Of a DNA stretch of 64,000 bases, positions 7,642-17,326 are shown one piece after another; within the stretch, counting starts at the first letter, position 1, and each line of letters opens with the position of its first letter. Source of the DNA: Roseomonas haemaphysalidis (GTDB lineage: Bacteria; Pseudomonadota; Alphaproteobacteria; Acetobacterales; Acetobacteraceae); contig NZ_CP061177.1 of assembly GCF_017355405.1 (NCBI RefSeq), positions 372,001-436,000 of the forward strand. Direction: 5' to 3'. The notes under the pieces were generated by a model. That model worked only from the letters and a program-made list of their open reading frames with translations. It was not told the DNA's origin and made no database searches. The translations under genes were made by a program, and so were the position numbers.

Positions 7642-8547
7642 ATGTCCGAGGTGGCTGGGGCCAGACGGTCCGGGATCCGCGTTCCGACCCCCTGGGTAGA
7701 CGCGGCCGTCCTCGGTGTCGCGGTCGTCTGGGGCGCGAGCTATCCGGTCACCAAGGTCGCCCTGGCCGGCGCGCCCGTCCTCGTCCTGATCTTCTACAGG
7801 TTCTGTGCCACGGCCTGCATCATGTCGCTGCTGGCGGGGCGCGAACTCGCGGCCGCTTCGAGGGGGGACATCCTCCGGGCAACCGCGCTCGGAACGATCC
7901 TGGCCGCGATCTTCATATCGGAGATCGCAGGTCTCAGCCTGACGAGTGCGACGAACGCGGCCCTTGTCATCTCGCTCTGCACGCTCTTCACCCCGTTCCT
8001 CGATTACGGCCTGTCGCGCCGGCTGCCACCGCCGGTGGTCGTAGCTGGCGCCGCCCTCGCCTGTGCCGGGGTCGGGTTCCTGGTGGGCAGCCTGAGCGCC
8101 TGGACCCTCGGGGACACGCTGATCCTTCTGGCGGCCGTCCTCCGGGCCATCATGGTGGTGTCCACCAAACGGCTGATGTCGGGGCGCCCCATGTCGTCGG
8201 CGGCGCTGACCGCAGTGCAGTCCACCGCCGTGACCGCAGTGGCGTTCGTGGCCGTCGCGAGCCTGGACAGCGTGAGGACCTTGGCCGTGAACGCCGACGC
8301 AAGCTTCTGGGCCAGCGTCGCCTTCCTTTCGCTTTTCTGTACGGTGGTGGCCTTCTACGTGCAGAATGCCGCGGTCCGCCGCAGCGGCCCGACCCGGGTC
8401 GGCTTCCTGATGGGAACCGAGCCCCTGTTCGGCTTCGCTCTGGCCCACCTCCTCCTGTCCGAGCCTGTCACGGCTTTGATCGGCGCCGTCCTGATCGTGG
8501 CGGGGACGTTCGCGGGGCTGCTGGCCGATCAACGTGACGGCCAGTAG
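7642..8547 (+). CDS. EamA/DMT family transporter
   Basis: The 301-residue product is an inner-membrane protein with about ten hydrophobic segments arranged as two EamA repeats. The first repeat carries VVWGASYPVTKVAL and the second ends AVLIVAGTFAGLLAD; LTSATNAALVISLCTLFTPFLDY and GPTRVGFLMGTEPLFGFALA are characteristic of drug/metabolite exporters. The ATG at 7642 was chosen because it directly precedes the first membrane region and follows a GGGAAAAAG ribosome site. It is likely controlled by the AraC-type gene immediately upstream. Substrate unknown; amino acids or aromatic compounds are typical of the family. Confidence 0.85.
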   Translation: MSEVAGARRSGIRVPTPWVDAAVLGVAVVWGASYPVTKVALAGAPVLVLIFYRFCATACIMSLLAGRELAAASRGDILRATALGTILAAIFISEIAGLSLTSATNAALVISLCTLFTPFLDYGLSRRLPPPVVVAGAALACAGVGFLVGSLSAWTLGDTLILLAAVLRAIMVVSTKRLMSGRPMSSAALTAVQSTAVTAVAFVAVASLDSVRTLAVNADASFWASVAFLSLFCTVVAFYVQNAAVRRSGPTRVGFLMGTEPLFGFALAHLLLSEPVTALIGAVLIVAGTFAGLLADQRDGQ

Positions 8548-8623
8548 CTGCGGCACGGCGCTTCGCTGCTGCCCGGGGCGGCTTTCGATCAAACCATCAG
8601 TTCGCCTTGGCGCCGCACGGTCG

Positions 8624-10216
8624 TCAGGACATTCCAACCGCCCTTTCCAGGACCTCCTCAACGCAGCTCTGCCTGGCGCCATCGGCCCATGCAACAAACT
8701 GATCCGGTCGCACAAGAATGGAATTGGCTTCATAGGCGGCGGCCGCATCCGCGCCGATAGCGACCACTTGCAAAGGCAAGCCCCGTTGGGCAGCGGCGTC
8801 CTGGAAGGCGGTGCTGGCGGGACCGTCAGGCACCGTGGTCAGCAGTGTCAGCCCGGTGCCGAGCTCGCGGAATACGTCGCCGCCATCCGGGAGGGGCTGC
8901 GGTGCCAGGTGGTGTCCTGCACGCGCCTTGAAGCTATGGGATCCCAGGGCGCTCGGCTGCCCTGCCCCGTCCGGCACGATCGGCGAGCCTTCGTAGTTGG
9001 GCTCGAAGGAAGCGACCTCGCTCCTTGCGCCCGACTGGCGCGCTGTCCACTCTGCCTCAAAAGCCTCGCTGTCGCGGGCAGGATCGAATGCAGCCAGGAA
9101 GTCACGGTCAGCGTGGATGGATTTTTCGATGAAGTCCTGCGCGGTGGATGCGAAGACGGGGCGGCGTTCGGCGTCGTAGCTGTCCAGCAGGGCCGGGCCA
9201 CCCCAGCCCTGCAGCGTCGCAGCCAGCTTCCATCCAAGGTTCGCGGCATCCTCCAGCCCGGTGTTGATGCCGTAGCCGCCATAGGGTGGGTGGCTATGCG
9301 CAGCGTCCCCGGCCACGAAGATCCGGCGCTCGCGATAACGGTCGGCGATGGCGAAGCGCAGGTCCCAGAAGCCGACATATTCGAGCGCGACATCGAATTC
9401 GGCGCCCGCGGCACGTTGCAGGTAGGCAGCAAAGTCCATGCTGTCCCGGGTGGTGCCGGGCGGCACGGGCGCGTGGAAGAAGAAGCCGCCATCAAGGTCG
9501 ACACGGCCGAAGAATTGCCAATAGCCACGCAGGTCCGGATGCAGCACGTTGTAATAGGATTTGCCGGGATAGCGGCTCAGCAGTTCGTTCAGGCGCTGCG
9601 AGCGAAATACCAGCAGCACCATCAGCCGATCGTGGTCCGAACGGGTCTGGGGAATCCCCGCCGCTTCACGGACCGTGGACCGGCTCCCGTCGCAGCCCAC
9701 CGCGTAGCTTCCGAAAAGCTCTCGCCGAGCACCGCCATCGCGATCGGCCATCACAAGACGGACCGCGTCGTCGTCCTGGCTCACGGCCTCGGCTGACCAT
9801 CCATAGAATGTGGTGACCGAGGGCAGCTCGGCCACCCGTGCTCGCAGCACCGCCTCGGTCGCGTATTGCGGCAGGCGCTCGTTGTCGGTGAAGTAGAAAG
9901 GCCGAACCAGTTCGCGCTGCAGCCAGTCGTAATGATAGTCGCCGAGCAAGGTGCCATATGCGGTCATTCCGCCGATGCCGTATTCCTTGGGGATGGTGCG
10001 AGCGGCGCGCAGCGCCTGCTCGACACCCCAGAAGTGGAAGTGCTCCATTGTCCGCTGCGTCAGGTTCTGCCCTTTGGGGATCGGCTGCGGCTGCCTGTAC
10101 CGCTCTATCAAAGCGCAGCGAATGCCGCGCTGCCCGAGGGCGATGGCCAAGCCCGTCCCGACCGGCCCGCCGCCTGCGATGATGACCTGAAAAGTGTCCG
10201 GGGTGGCGGGGGGCAT
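8624..10216 (-). CDS. FAD-dependent monooxygenase (class A aromatic hydroxylase type)
   Basis: This 530-residue flavoprotein has an N-terminal Rossmann motif (IIAGGGPVGTGLAIALGQRG), the DG motif VGCDGSRSTVREAAGI near residue 165, and the second FAD motif VAGDAAHSHPPYGGYGIN near residue 290, followed by a C-terminal thioredoxin-like extension. Class A enzymes hydroxylate aromatic substrates with NAD(P)H and O2. The ATG at 10216 follows AAAAGGAG at the right distance. It is divergent from a MarR-type gene, and a perfect 12-base palindrome lies in the shared promoter region, so MarR-type derepression by an aromatic ligand is likely. The substrate cannot be told from the sequence. Confidence 0.85.
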   Translation of the reverse strand: MPPATPDTFQVIIAGGGPVGTGLAIALGQRGIRCALIERYRQPQPIPKGQNLTQRTMEHFHFWGVEQALRAARTIPKEYGIGGMTAYGTLLGDYHYDWLQRELVRPFYFTDNERLPQYATEAVLRARVAELPSVTTFYGWSAEAVSQDDDAVRLVMADRDGGARRELFGSYAVGCDGSRSTVREAAGIPQTRSDHDRLMVLLVFRSQRLNELLSRYPGKSYYNVLHPDLRGYWQFFGRVDLDGGFFFHAPVPPGTTRDSMDFAAYLQRAAGAEFDVALEYVGFWDLRFAIADRYRERRIFVAGDAAHSHPPYGGYGINTGLEDAANLGWKLAATLQGWGGPALLDSYDAERRPVFASTAQDFIEKSIHADRDFLAAFDPARDSEAFEAEWTARQSGARSEVASFEPNYEGSPIVPDGAGQPSALGSHSFKARAGHHLAPQPLPDGGDVFRELGTGLTLLTTVPDGPASTAFQDAAAQRGLPLQVVAIGADAAAAYEANSILVRPDQFVAWADGARQSCVEEVLERAVGMS

Positions 10217-10280
10217 CAGCGTCTCCTTTTCAGCGCTTTGGCGCCGACGATTCCATGCCAGAACTGCGGCGTCAATATCG

Positions 10281-10292
10281 GCAGACGTCTGC
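10281..10292. promoter_or_regulatory. Palindromic operator copy 1 (GCAGACGTCTGC)
   Basis: A perfect 12-base palindrome, GCAGACGTCTGC, followed by CTATT, lies between the divergent monooxygenase and marR genes. The same CAGACGTCTG core followed by CTTATT recurs at 10950-10959 in front of the tctC gene. Two copies flanking one MarR gene make it the likely MarR binding site. Confidence 0.6.
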
Positions 10293-10413
10293 CTATTCTT
10301 ACTGTGATCCATTCAGCCGGGATGGATGCAGCCGCGGTCTTGCGGCAAACATCCGCAGATCGACTCAAAAGGCCACGCCACTGACCAAAAAAGCGACCCC
10401 GCCCGCCGCGCGG

Positions 10414-10902
10414 ATGCCCGGCGACGAGCCTGCCGGTCCTCTCGAGGTGCTCTACGCTCGTCCGGGCTTCAAGCTGCGGCGCGCCCACCAGGTGGCGATG
10501 TCCATCTTCGCTGAAGAATGCGGTGATTTCGATGTCACCACGACGCAATACGGCATCCTGGTGGCGTTGCGGGAGCAGCCGGGACTGGACCAGATTGGCG
10601 TGGCCAAGGCCGTTGGCCTGGATCGCTCCACGACCGGCATGGTGGTTGCCACCCTGCAATCGCGTGGGCTGCTGGCCCGGGAACGCCACGGGACCGACCG
10701 GCGGCGCCATGTGCTGACCCTGACCCCGGAGGGTCACGACCTGCTGCGGCGGGTTGGCCCTGCCGCAGAGCGGGCCAAGCAGCGCCTGCTGGCACCCCTG
10801 TCGGGCGCCGAGGCGGCGGCGCTGGGCGCCTTGCTGGACCGACTGTTGTCTTATCACGACACGACCATCCGGGTTCCGCTGAAGCGAAGCCCAGGCAACT
10901 AG
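10414..10902 (+). CDS. MarR family transcriptional regulator
   Basis: The 162-residue product shows the winged-helix pattern of MarR proteins: TTTQYGILVALREQPGLDQIGVAKAVGLDRSTTGMVVATLQSRGLLARERHGTDRRRHVLTLTPEGHDLL, i.e. recognition helix plus the DRR wing. N-terminal FKLRRAHQVAMSIFAEECGDF forms the dimerisation region. The ATG at 10414 was chosen, but a CTG at 10381 or an ATG at 10255 would add residues without family similarity; the start is uncertain. It is divergent from the monooxygenase and followed by a TctC protein, and probably regulates both through the repeated CAGACGTCTG palindrome. Confidence 0.85.
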   Translation: MPGDEPAGPLEVLYARPGFKLRRAHQVAMSIFAEECGDFDVTTTQYGILVALREQPGLDQIGVAKAVGLDRSTTGMVVATLQSRGLLARERHGTDRRRHVLTLTPEGHDLLRRVGPAAERAKQRLLAPLSGAEAAALGALLDRLLSYHDTTIRVPLKRSPGN

Positions 10903-10949
10903 CCGCTGCGCGCGTGCTGCCCCCCAGGGGGGAACACGGAACTTATTGA

Positions 10950-10959
10950 CAGACGTCTG
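10950..10959. promoter_or_regulatory. Palindromic operator copy 2 (CAGACGTCTG)
   Basis: The palindrome CAGACGTCTG sits 49 bases before the tctC ATG within TTGACAGACGTCTGCTTATT, so it overlaps a possible -35 box TTGACA. It repeats the core and right flank of the site at 10281-10292. Confidence 0.6.
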
Positions 10960-11007
10960 CTTATTTTGTCAGGGTCCGTGCCAAAGAAGATCACCCAGGA
11001 AACGCCC

Positions 11008-11988
11008 ATGCGCCCCCTCACCCTGCCGCGTCGCGGCTTGGCGTCGTTTGCCCTTCTTCCCTTTCTCGGCCGCCACGCCTGGGCGCAGCAGCAGCACCCG
11101 GACGGACCAGTCACCATCGTCGTGCCCTACACCGCGGGCACCGGGCCGGACATCCTTGCCCGCCTCGCCAGCCAACACCTGCAGCCGCGGTTAGGCCAGC
11201 CGGTGGTGGTGGACAATCGGGCGGGGGCCAGCGGGCTGATTGGGACCCAGGCCGTTGCCCGCGCCGCACCGGATGGGCGGACACTGATGATGCAGCCCAA
11301 CACCTTCGTCATGAACGCCAGTCTGTTCCAGCAGGTACCTTATGATCCGGTGAAGGGCTTCACGCCCATCGCCCTGCTGACACGTGGCGACCTGGTCCTC
11401 GTCGTGCATCCCGATGTCGCCGCCCGCGATGCGCGGGCCTTCGTGGAACTCGCGAAGGCCAAGCCCGGCGCGGTCGACTACGCGAGCCCCGGCAACGGCA
11501 CGCCGCAGCACCTCGGCATGGCCCTGTTCGCACTGACGGCGAAGGTGGAGCTGACCCACATCCCTTATCGTGGCTCCGCCCCCGCCATCCAGGACCTCCT
11601 GGGCAAGCGGGTGGCGGCGATGTTCCTGCCGGTGCACACCGCGTTGCCGCTGGCGAAGGAAGGCCAGATCCGCATGCTGGCCGTGGGCAGCGAGCGTCGC
11701 TCTGTTTCAGCTCCCGACGTACCGACCTTGGCGGAAGCTGGCTTTCCGGGCGTGCAGGCAGACCTGTGGTATGGTCTCCTGGGTCCTGCCGGGCTTTCGG
11801 GCAGCCTGGTGCGGCGGATAAATGCCGACCTCAACGCCTGGCTGGCAGAACCCGCGACCATCGGCGCCCTGGAAGCGCAGGGCATGGTTCCGACGCCGAC
11901 GACCCCTGAAGCCTTCAGGGAACTTGTCCAGCAGGACTACGGGCGCTGGGCGTCGGTGATCAAACAAGCCGGGATCACCGCAGGGTAA
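11008..11988 (+). CDS. Tripartite tricarboxylate transporter (TctC/Bug) substrate-binding protein
   Basis: A 326-residue periplasmic binding protein with a twin-arginine-type leader (LPRRGLASFALLPFLGR, cleavage after AWA). The mature part has family landmarks PVTIVVPYTAGTGPDILARL, VVVDNRAGASGLIGTQAVARAAPDG, IPYRGSAPAIQDLLGKRV and VPTLAEAGFPGV. Bug proteins bind carboxylates or aromatic acids for TctAB or act as sensors; no tctA or tctB is nearby, as is common for this expanded family. The ATG at 11008 follows CAGGAAAC. Placement after marR and the shared palindrome suggests uptake or sensing of the substrate of the divergent FAD monooxygenase. Confidence 0.87.
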   Translation: MRPLTLPRRGLASFALLPFLGRHAWAQQQHPDGPVTIVVPYTAGTGPDILARLASQHLQPRLGQPVVVDNRAGASGLIGTQAVARAAPDGRTLMMQPNTFVMNASLFQQVPYDPVKGFTPIALLTRGDLVLVVHPDVAARDARAFVELAKAKPGAVDYASPGNGTPQHLGMALFALTAKVELTHIPYRGSAPAIQDLLGKRVAAMFLPVHTALPLAKEGQIRMLAVGSERRSVSAPDVPTLAEAGFPGVQADLWYGLLGPAGLSGSLVRRINADLNAWLAEPATIGALEAQGMVPTPTTPEAFRELVQQDYGRWASVIKQAGITAG

Positions 11989-12249
11989 GGATCGGCACCG
12001 TTGCGGCGGCCAACGCACTCACTGCGTGCGCGCTGCGCGCCGTCGATCGGGTTTGTGCCGCATCTCGTCTGGGCCATGCATAGTCCGTCATCCTCGCCCT
12101 GATCGGCATGGCACCAGGACGATAGGGCTGTGCCGTGCAGCCCAGGCGGTGGGTGGTCGGGCGGTCCGTCGCTTGGTTCGACCCGCGCTGCCGCCTCGAC
12201 GGCGGACCGGCAGGGTCGGACTGCCTCCCACCCCGTTCCACACCCGCGC
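11989..12249. other. Intergenic region between convergent tctC and pdxJ
   Basis: The 261 bases lie between the 3' ends of two converging genes. No gene, RNA or convincing terminator stem was recognised. Confidence 0.35.
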
Positions 12250-12999
12250 TCAACGTGATCGCGCGTCCCGCATGGTTTGCTTCATCCGAGCTACGGTGGC
12301 TCCGAGTCCATCGAAGATGGCTTGGCCGATCAGGAAGTGTCCGATGTTGAGTTCGATGATCTCGGGAACCGCCGCCATCTCGGCCGCCGTCTCGTAGTCG
12401 AGACCGTGGCCCGCATGGCATTCCATGCCGTGCGCGGCCACCTCACGGGCAGCGGCAACAAGGCGGTTCCGTTCGGCCTCACGCGCCGGGCCAGCGAGGG
12501 CCTCGCAATAGGTGCCGGTGTGCAACTCCACTGCCCCGGCGCCGAGCTTCGCTGCCTCGGCGATCTGCGCCGGGTCGGGGTCCAGGAACAGGGACACCCT
12601 GACGCCTTCGGCTGAAAGAGCCTTGATGATCGGGAAGAGCTGCATGGACTGGCCGACGGCGTTCAGCCCGCCCTCTGTTGTCAGCTCCGCCCGCCGTTCC
12701 GGCACCAGACAGACTGCATGGGGCCGCACCGCCATGGCGATGGCCAGCATCTCCTCGGTGGCCGCCATCTCCAGGTTCATGGGCCCCGGCATCTGCTGCC
12801 GCATCGACGTCACATCGGCATCACGGATGTGACGTCGGTCCTCGCGCAGATGGATCGTGATGCTGTCCGCGCCGTGCTCCAGGGCGACCAATGCCGCCGC
12901 GAGCGGGTCGGGATGGATGCCGCCGCGGGCATTCCGGACCGTCGCGACGTGATCGACATTGATGCCGAGGCGGATGTCAGGACGTTGAATGCTGCTCAA
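12250..12999 (-). CDS. pdxJ: Pyridoxine 5'-phosphate synthase PdxJ
   Basis: The 249-residue TIM-barrel enzyme condenses 3-amino-2-oxopropyl phosphate with 1-deoxyxylulose 5-phosphate to give pyridoxine 5'-phosphate, the last ring-forming step of DXP-dependent vitamin B6 synthesis. Family signatures: [16 protein letters not shown] at the N-terminus, [34 protein letters not shown], and [13 protein letters not shown] [12 protein letters not shown] near residue 195, ending [14 protein letters not shown]. The start is an unusual TTG at 12999 that overlaps the pdxA stop by four bases (TTGA), so the two are translationally coupled. Cytoplasmic. Confidence 0.95.
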   Translation of the reverse strand: MSSIQRPDIRLGINVDHVATVRNARGGIHPDPLAAALVALEHGADSITIHLREDRRHIRDADVTSMRQQMPGPMNLEMAATEEMLAIAMAVRPHAVCLVPERRAELTTEGGLNAVGQSMQLFPIIKALSAEGVRVSLFLDPDPAQIAEAAKLGAGAVELHTGTYCEALAGPAREAERNRLVAAAREVAAHGMECHAGHGLDYETAAEMAAVPEIIELNIGHFLIGQAIFDGLGATVARMKQTMRDARSR

Positions 13000-14036
13000 C
13001 GGATGTCTCCATCTTGTGCGGGCGTGCGGGCAGCCATGTCGGCAGCCATGCTGAGAGCGGCCAACAGACTGCCCGGATGGGCTTCACCTTTGCCCGCGAT
13101 GTCGAATGCGGTGCCATGATCGGGTGACGTTCGCAGGATCGGCAGTCCGAGCGTGACATTCACGCCGCCGTCCATGTCCAGCGTCTTCAACGGGATCAGG
13201 CCCTGGTCATGATACATGCAGAGCGCCGCGTCATAGCTGTTCCGTGCGCGTGCGGTGAACATGGTGTCCGGCGGCAGTGGGCCGGTCACTGTCATTCCCT
13301 CTGCCCGCAGGATATCGACCGCGGGCTGGATGATACGGGATTCCTCGTCGCCCATCGCGCCACCCTCACCGGCATGGGGGTTCAGCCCTGCCACCGCGAT
13401 GCGGGGATGGGTGACGCCGAAGTTCTGCCGGAGGGCGTGGTGGAGCACTCGCCCCTGGCGCACGATCTCCGCCGTCGTCAAGGCCGCCAGTGCCTGGAGC
13501 AGCGACACATGGATGGTCACCGGCACCACCCGCAGGCTCGGGCACGCCAGCATCATGACCGGTGGCGCCGACGTGCCCGTCAGCGCGCCGAGATATTCCG
13601 TATGCCCGGGGAAGCGGAAGCCAGCCTGGTACAGCGTGGCCTTGCTGATCGGGTTGGTCACGACGGCTCCCACCCGTCCCGCCTCAGCCAGCCGCACGGC
13701 CTGCTCGATGGATTTGAGCACTGCCGGGGCATGAGCCGGATTGGGCTGGCCGGGCTGGACCGGCTGGAGCAGGCGGACCGGCAGGACCGGCAGGGCATGG
13801 GGAAACACGACTGCTGCCTCCTCCGGGCCATCCACGACGTGGATCGGTACCGCCATGCCAAGGTGCCGGGCCAGGGACGCAAGTCGCTCCGGATCATCCA
13901 GCACCACGAAGGCAGGCCCCTGCTTGCCCCCGTGGTGTTGCCAGGCGGCAAGGCTGAGTTCTCCCCCGATGCCGGCGGGATCACCCATGGTCAGGGCAAG
14001 AGGCAGGGTATTGGCACGGGGAGTATCGATGCTCAT
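12996..14036 (-). CDS. pdxA: 4-hydroxythreonine-4-phosphate dehydrogenase PdxA
   Basis: The 346-residue enzyme oxidises 4-phosphohydroxy-L-threonine with NAD to the substrate used by PdxJ, encoded directly downstream with overlapping ends. Recognisable PdxA segments include [40 protein letters not shown], the metal and substrate His in [14 protein letters not shown] and [14 protein letters not shown], and [20 protein letters not shown] at the C-terminus. The ATG at 14036 opens [16 protein letters not shown]; an upstream ATG at 14102 adds residues that do not resemble the family. Together with pdxJ it forms a two-gene vitamin B6 operon. Confidence 0.95.
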   Translation of the reverse strand: MSIDTPRANTLPLALTMGDPAGIGGELSLAAWQHHGGKQGPAFVVLDDPERLASLARHLGMAVPIHVVDGPEEAAVVFPHALPVLPVRLLQPVQPGQPNPAHAPAVLKSIEQAVRLAEAGRVGAVVTNPISKATLYQAGFRFPGHTEYLGALTGTSAPPVMMLACPSLRVVPVTIHVSLLQALAALTTAEIVRQGRVLHHALRQNFGVTHPRIAVAGLNPHAGEGGAMGDEESRIIQPAVDILRAEGMTVTGPLPPDTMFTARARNSYDAALCMYHDQGLIPLKTLDMDGGVNVTLGLPILRTSPDHGTAFDIAGKGEAHPGSLLAALSMAADMAARTPAQDGDIR

Positions 14037-14317
14037 CGCCGGTAGATAAGCGGGGCCTCGGCCGAGCGGAATGGAGGTTCGCTCACTGATGTGGATCGGC
14101 ATTGACAGCTCCCCCGCATCGCCGCCAGGACCGCCCCCCCGATGATTGATAAGAATATGTTTTTGCTGAAGTGTGCTTTCGGCGGGTCAGCCCTGCATCC
14201 GGGCAGGGGCATCCGCTGCCTGAAAGACAGGGCGTGCCCCCGCCGCTGGAGCGAGATGCCGGACGCCTGGCCTCGCATTCCTGTGTTGCCCGCACTTCGC
14301 GTAGTACGAAGCGCTCC

Positions 14318-15970
14318 ATGACTTGGCCCGCACCCACGTTCTTTCCCGGTGCCCTTCGAACGGGGCTCGTGTTGTTGTTGCTCCTGATGCCTGCCCAAGT
14401 GCGGGCGCAGCCGGTGCAGGTCATGGGCCACGGGCCCGCGGAACTCCCGGCAGACCGTTGCGGTGAACCGGCCCGCAAATCCGGCAACGGCTCGCATCAG
14501 GTGACACTTTCACTGCCCGGTCTCGCGCCCGTTGCGCAGGACATCCTGGCGCATCATGGCATCCGCGCGACGTGGAGCGGCTCAGGGCAGCAGCTTCGGC
14601 TGGAGCTCCACCTCGATGACGTGCAGAACCTGAGGCTTCCGGAAGGCAGCGCCTCGACGCTCTACCTCCCCCGCAGCAGCGGCCGCGACGTTATGAGGGA
14701 CCGGAGATCCCGCCTGCCGCAGCTCTGGAGCCTGGATGACGCCACCGTGGTGGCCGCAGACATGGCCTACGATATTCGCCTGCCAGGCACCGGGGCGACA
14801 GGCGTGGCGCCAGTGCTGCAGACCGACCTCAGCCAGCTTCCCGACTACCGCCCCGTGAAGCTCTACGGCGACATGTTCAGCGGGTTCGCGGCTGTGGCCC
14901 TGGAACGCGTGCCTGGGAGCGGCAGCGCGCCCCACCGGATCTACGCCATCGCCGGAACCCACGTCTTCGAGCACCGGGATTTCCGGAGTTGGGCTTCTGG
15001 CCTGACCTTCGGCCGCGCGCAGTTCACCTCCACGGCGGCGCTGGAGATGATCCGGGATGCCGCCTCCTACGCGCGGGATATGCGGGGCGGCGGCGAGGTC
15101 GTGCTGACCGGCCAGAGCCAGGGCGGGCTGGTGGCGCAGGGCGTCGGCTACATGCTTCAGGCCTACCTGGATGCCTCGCCCGCCATGCATCACCTGGTCC
15201 AGGTCGTTTCCTGGGGAGGCACCGGAGCACAGGAGGTGATCCAGCGCATGATCGCCGAAGCGCGGAGCACGGGTGGACGCGGCATCTCGCTGGACCTGGA
15301 GCGCCATTGGGCGGCATCGGCGGCCGGGTATGGCGACGCTGCGGCGGTCTGGTCCGTCCTGCTCCGGCAATGGCGCGGCATCCGTCCTGGCGACGAAGCC
15401 GCCAGCATCCGCTCCACAGCGAGCCGAATGCGTGTGCTCGGCTACTTCTTCGAGATCGACCTGTTCGCGCGGGCCGGGACGTTCCTGGGCATGGCCATGG
15501 CGTTCCCGACCGAACTGATCTTGCCGGGCGGCTGCGACCTGACGGTGCTGGAGACGCTGATCGGGACGGATGGCGGCACCTTCGGTGTCAGATTGGAATC
15601 CCACTTCCTGAAGGGCTACCGCCGTGCTGTCTCGAGAGGGGCGACCGCCGTTGCGCGCCCGGCCATGCCGGCCAAATGGCCTTGGGTGACCGAACTCCTG
15701 CCTGCCACCGAACTGCTCGGCATGGCATGGCTCAAGACCCTGTATCTGGATGGTCCGGCAGCGACGCCGGAGAATTGGCAACGCTGCCTGGCAGCCGAAC
15801 GCTGGCTGACCCGCGAGAACCGCTTCTGCGCCGAGCCGTTCTGGCCCGGCTGCATGCCTGATCCGGATGAAGCGCGATGGTGCCTGATCCGGGACAGTGC
15901 GGGTCCTCAGCGCTCGCAGGAGACCGCTGCACAAGCAGACCGTGGCGACGCAACGAGGGAGCAGAATTGA
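14318..15970 (+). CDS. Secreted alpha/beta hydrolase (lipase-like), function unknown
   Basis: The 550-residue product has a signal peptide (FFPGALRTGLVLLLLLMPA, cleavage near ARA-QP at residue 30) and a lipase-type nucleophile elbow GQSQGG with the predicted catalytic Ser at residue 267, preceded by VVLTG. A preceding segment, IYAIAGTHVFEHRDFRSW, resembles the oxyanion-hole region of class 3 lipase-like folds. The C-terminal ~280 residues contain several Cys (GGCDL, RCLA, RFCAEPFWPGCMPD, RWCLI) that could form disulfides outside the cytoplasm. ATG at 14318 was chosen because it starts the signal peptide. It stands alone between divergent pdxA and convergent lysR; substrate unknown. Confidence 0.65.
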   Translation: MTWPAPTFFPGALRTGLVLLLLLMPAQVRAQPVQVMGHGPAELPADRCGEPARKSGNGSHQVTLSLPGLAPVAQDILAHHGIRATWSGSGQQLRLELHLDDVQNLRLPEGSASTLYLPRSSGRDVMRDRRSRLPQLWSLDDATVVAADMAYDIRLPGTGATGVAPVLQTDLSQLPDYRPVKLYGDMFSGFAAVALERVPGSGSAPHRIYAIAGTHVFEHRDFRSWASGLTFGRAQFTSTAALEMIRDAASYARDMRGGGEVVLTGQSQGGLVAQGVGYMLQAYLDASPAMHHLVQVVSWGGTGAQEVIQRMIAEARSTGGRGISLDLERHWAASAAGYGDAAAVWSVLLRQWRGIRPGDEAASIRSTASRMRVLGYFFEIDLFARAGTFLGMAMAFPTELILPGGCDLTVLETLIGTDGGTFGVRLESHFLKGYRRAVSRGATAVARPAMPAKWPWVTELLPATELLGMAWLKTLYLDGPAATPENWQRCLAAERWLTRENRFCAEPFWPGCMPDPDEARWCLIRDSAGPQRSQETAAQADRGDATREQN

Positions 15971-16122
15971 AATGTTCTGTACCGGGCCTCCCGGCTGCGC
16001 CTGCGACCCGTGCCGGCTATCGACCCACGGCAGACTCTCGGGATCCTTCCGACAGCACCCAGACGTTCCCGAAACGATGGCATTTCGGAAAACGTCGCGC
16101 GCGGCCTTCAGTTCAGTCGGTA

Positions 16123-17025
16123 TTACCCCTCGGCGGCCAACGTCGCCAGCCGTTCACGCAGCCAGCGTTGTGCCGGATGGTTGGTGGTCCGGTCGTGCCA
16201 GACACTTGCTACGGTAACGCCAGGAATGGTGATTGGCGGTTCCAGCACTTGCAGGCGATCCGACCAGCTATCGGCAAAACGCCGAGGAACCAGCGCAATC
16301 ATGTCGGACCGGGATACGACCTCCGGCACGATCAGAAAGCCCGACGTGGACAAGGCTACAGTGCGGCGGCGGCCGACGGCCTCTAGTGCCGCATCGGCAG
16401 GTCCCGAAAACCCGCCGCCCTGGAGCGACACGACGACGTGCTCCAGAGCGCAGAATATGTCCAGGTTGAGACGGCCCTGCACGGCCGGGTGTCCTTGCCG
16501 AGCGATCACCATGTAATTCTCGTAGTAGAGCTGACGCTGGCGCATGGCCGCCGGCGCATGGTCCGGCGTTGCCAGGGCCAGGTCGACCTCGCCGCGCTCC
16601 AGCTGTGTGGCGAGCGCCAGCACGTCGAGAGCACGCCAAGCGATGCGGACCATGGGTGCCTCGGTCCTGAGCGCGACCGAGAACCGGGTGAGCAGCGCAT
16701 ACTGCTGGTAGTCGCTTGCGGCGATCACCAGGGTGGCCTGCATGGTCGCAGGGTCGAATGGTGCTCCATCTGCCACAACCCTGCGGACACCCTCCAGCGC
16801 TTCATGCAATGGCTGCCGAAGTTCGACGGCGCGCTGGGTCAGGACCATCCCGCGCTGTGCCGGAATGAGGAGCGGATCGCCGAGGGCGTCACGAAGCCGC
16901 GCCAGCCGGGCCGACAAGGCGGGTTGGCTCATGTTCAGACGCCGTGCGGCACGCGTGACGTTCCCTTCTGCCAAAAGGGCTTCAAGCGTGACGAGCAGGC
17001 CAAGATCGAGGTTTCTGGTATCCAT
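16123..17025 (-). CDS. LysR family transcriptional regulator (NodD/LinR-like)
   Basis: The 300-residue regulator begins MDTRNLDLGLLVTLEALLAEGNVTRAARRLNMSQPALSARLARLRDALGDPLL: the LDL-LL-ALLAE start and helix-turn-helix are typical of the NodD/LinR-type LysR branch. An effector-binding domain follows (TLVIAASDYQQYALL, GEVDLALATPD, RQGHPAVQG, VVSRSDMIALVPRRFAD). ATG at 17025 chosen; an ATG 60 bases upstream adds non-family residues. The gene now faces an IS21 element 198 bases away, so its original divergent target is probably lost. Confidence 0.88.
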   Translation of the reverse strand: MDTRNLDLGLLVTLEALLAEGNVTRAARRLNMSQPALSARLARLRDALGDPLLIPAQRGMVLTQRAVELRQPLHEALEGVRRVVADGAPFDPATMQATLVIAASDYQQYALLTRFSVALRTEAPMVRIAWRALDVLALATQLERGEVDLALATPDHAPAAMRQRQLYYENYMVIARQGHPAVQGRLNLDIFCALEHVVVSLQGGGFSGPADAALEAVGRRRTVALSTSGFLIVPEVVSRSDMIALVPRRFADSWSDRLQVLEPPITIPGVTVASVWHDRTTNHPAQRWLRERLATLAAEG

Positions 17026-17326
17026 GCGATGGATAACATCAGGCAGAAGGTTCGATTTCAACCTTGGCGATCTACCAAGCATCATGCCGAGCGGCCGTCG
17101 GCTCTCGGATCATCTATCGACAATATGGATAGCAGATGGGTGGACGCCCTCTCCCATCGATCCGCATGCCGGCTATAGCGGAGACCATCATGATTTCACC
17201 CTTTACGATCAACATCCCAGACTGTGGATCGGCGTGGAAGATTGACCCCTCTGGCGGGGTGATCGGCGTTCAAAACTGACCCCCCAAATTTGAGATGCTG
17301 CCCCTCCTCAGAGGGGGAGCGGGGGG

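Noticed and set aside
17200..17222. Target-site duplication for the IS21 element
   Set aside because: The bases before 17223 and after 19625 do not match over 4-8 positions.
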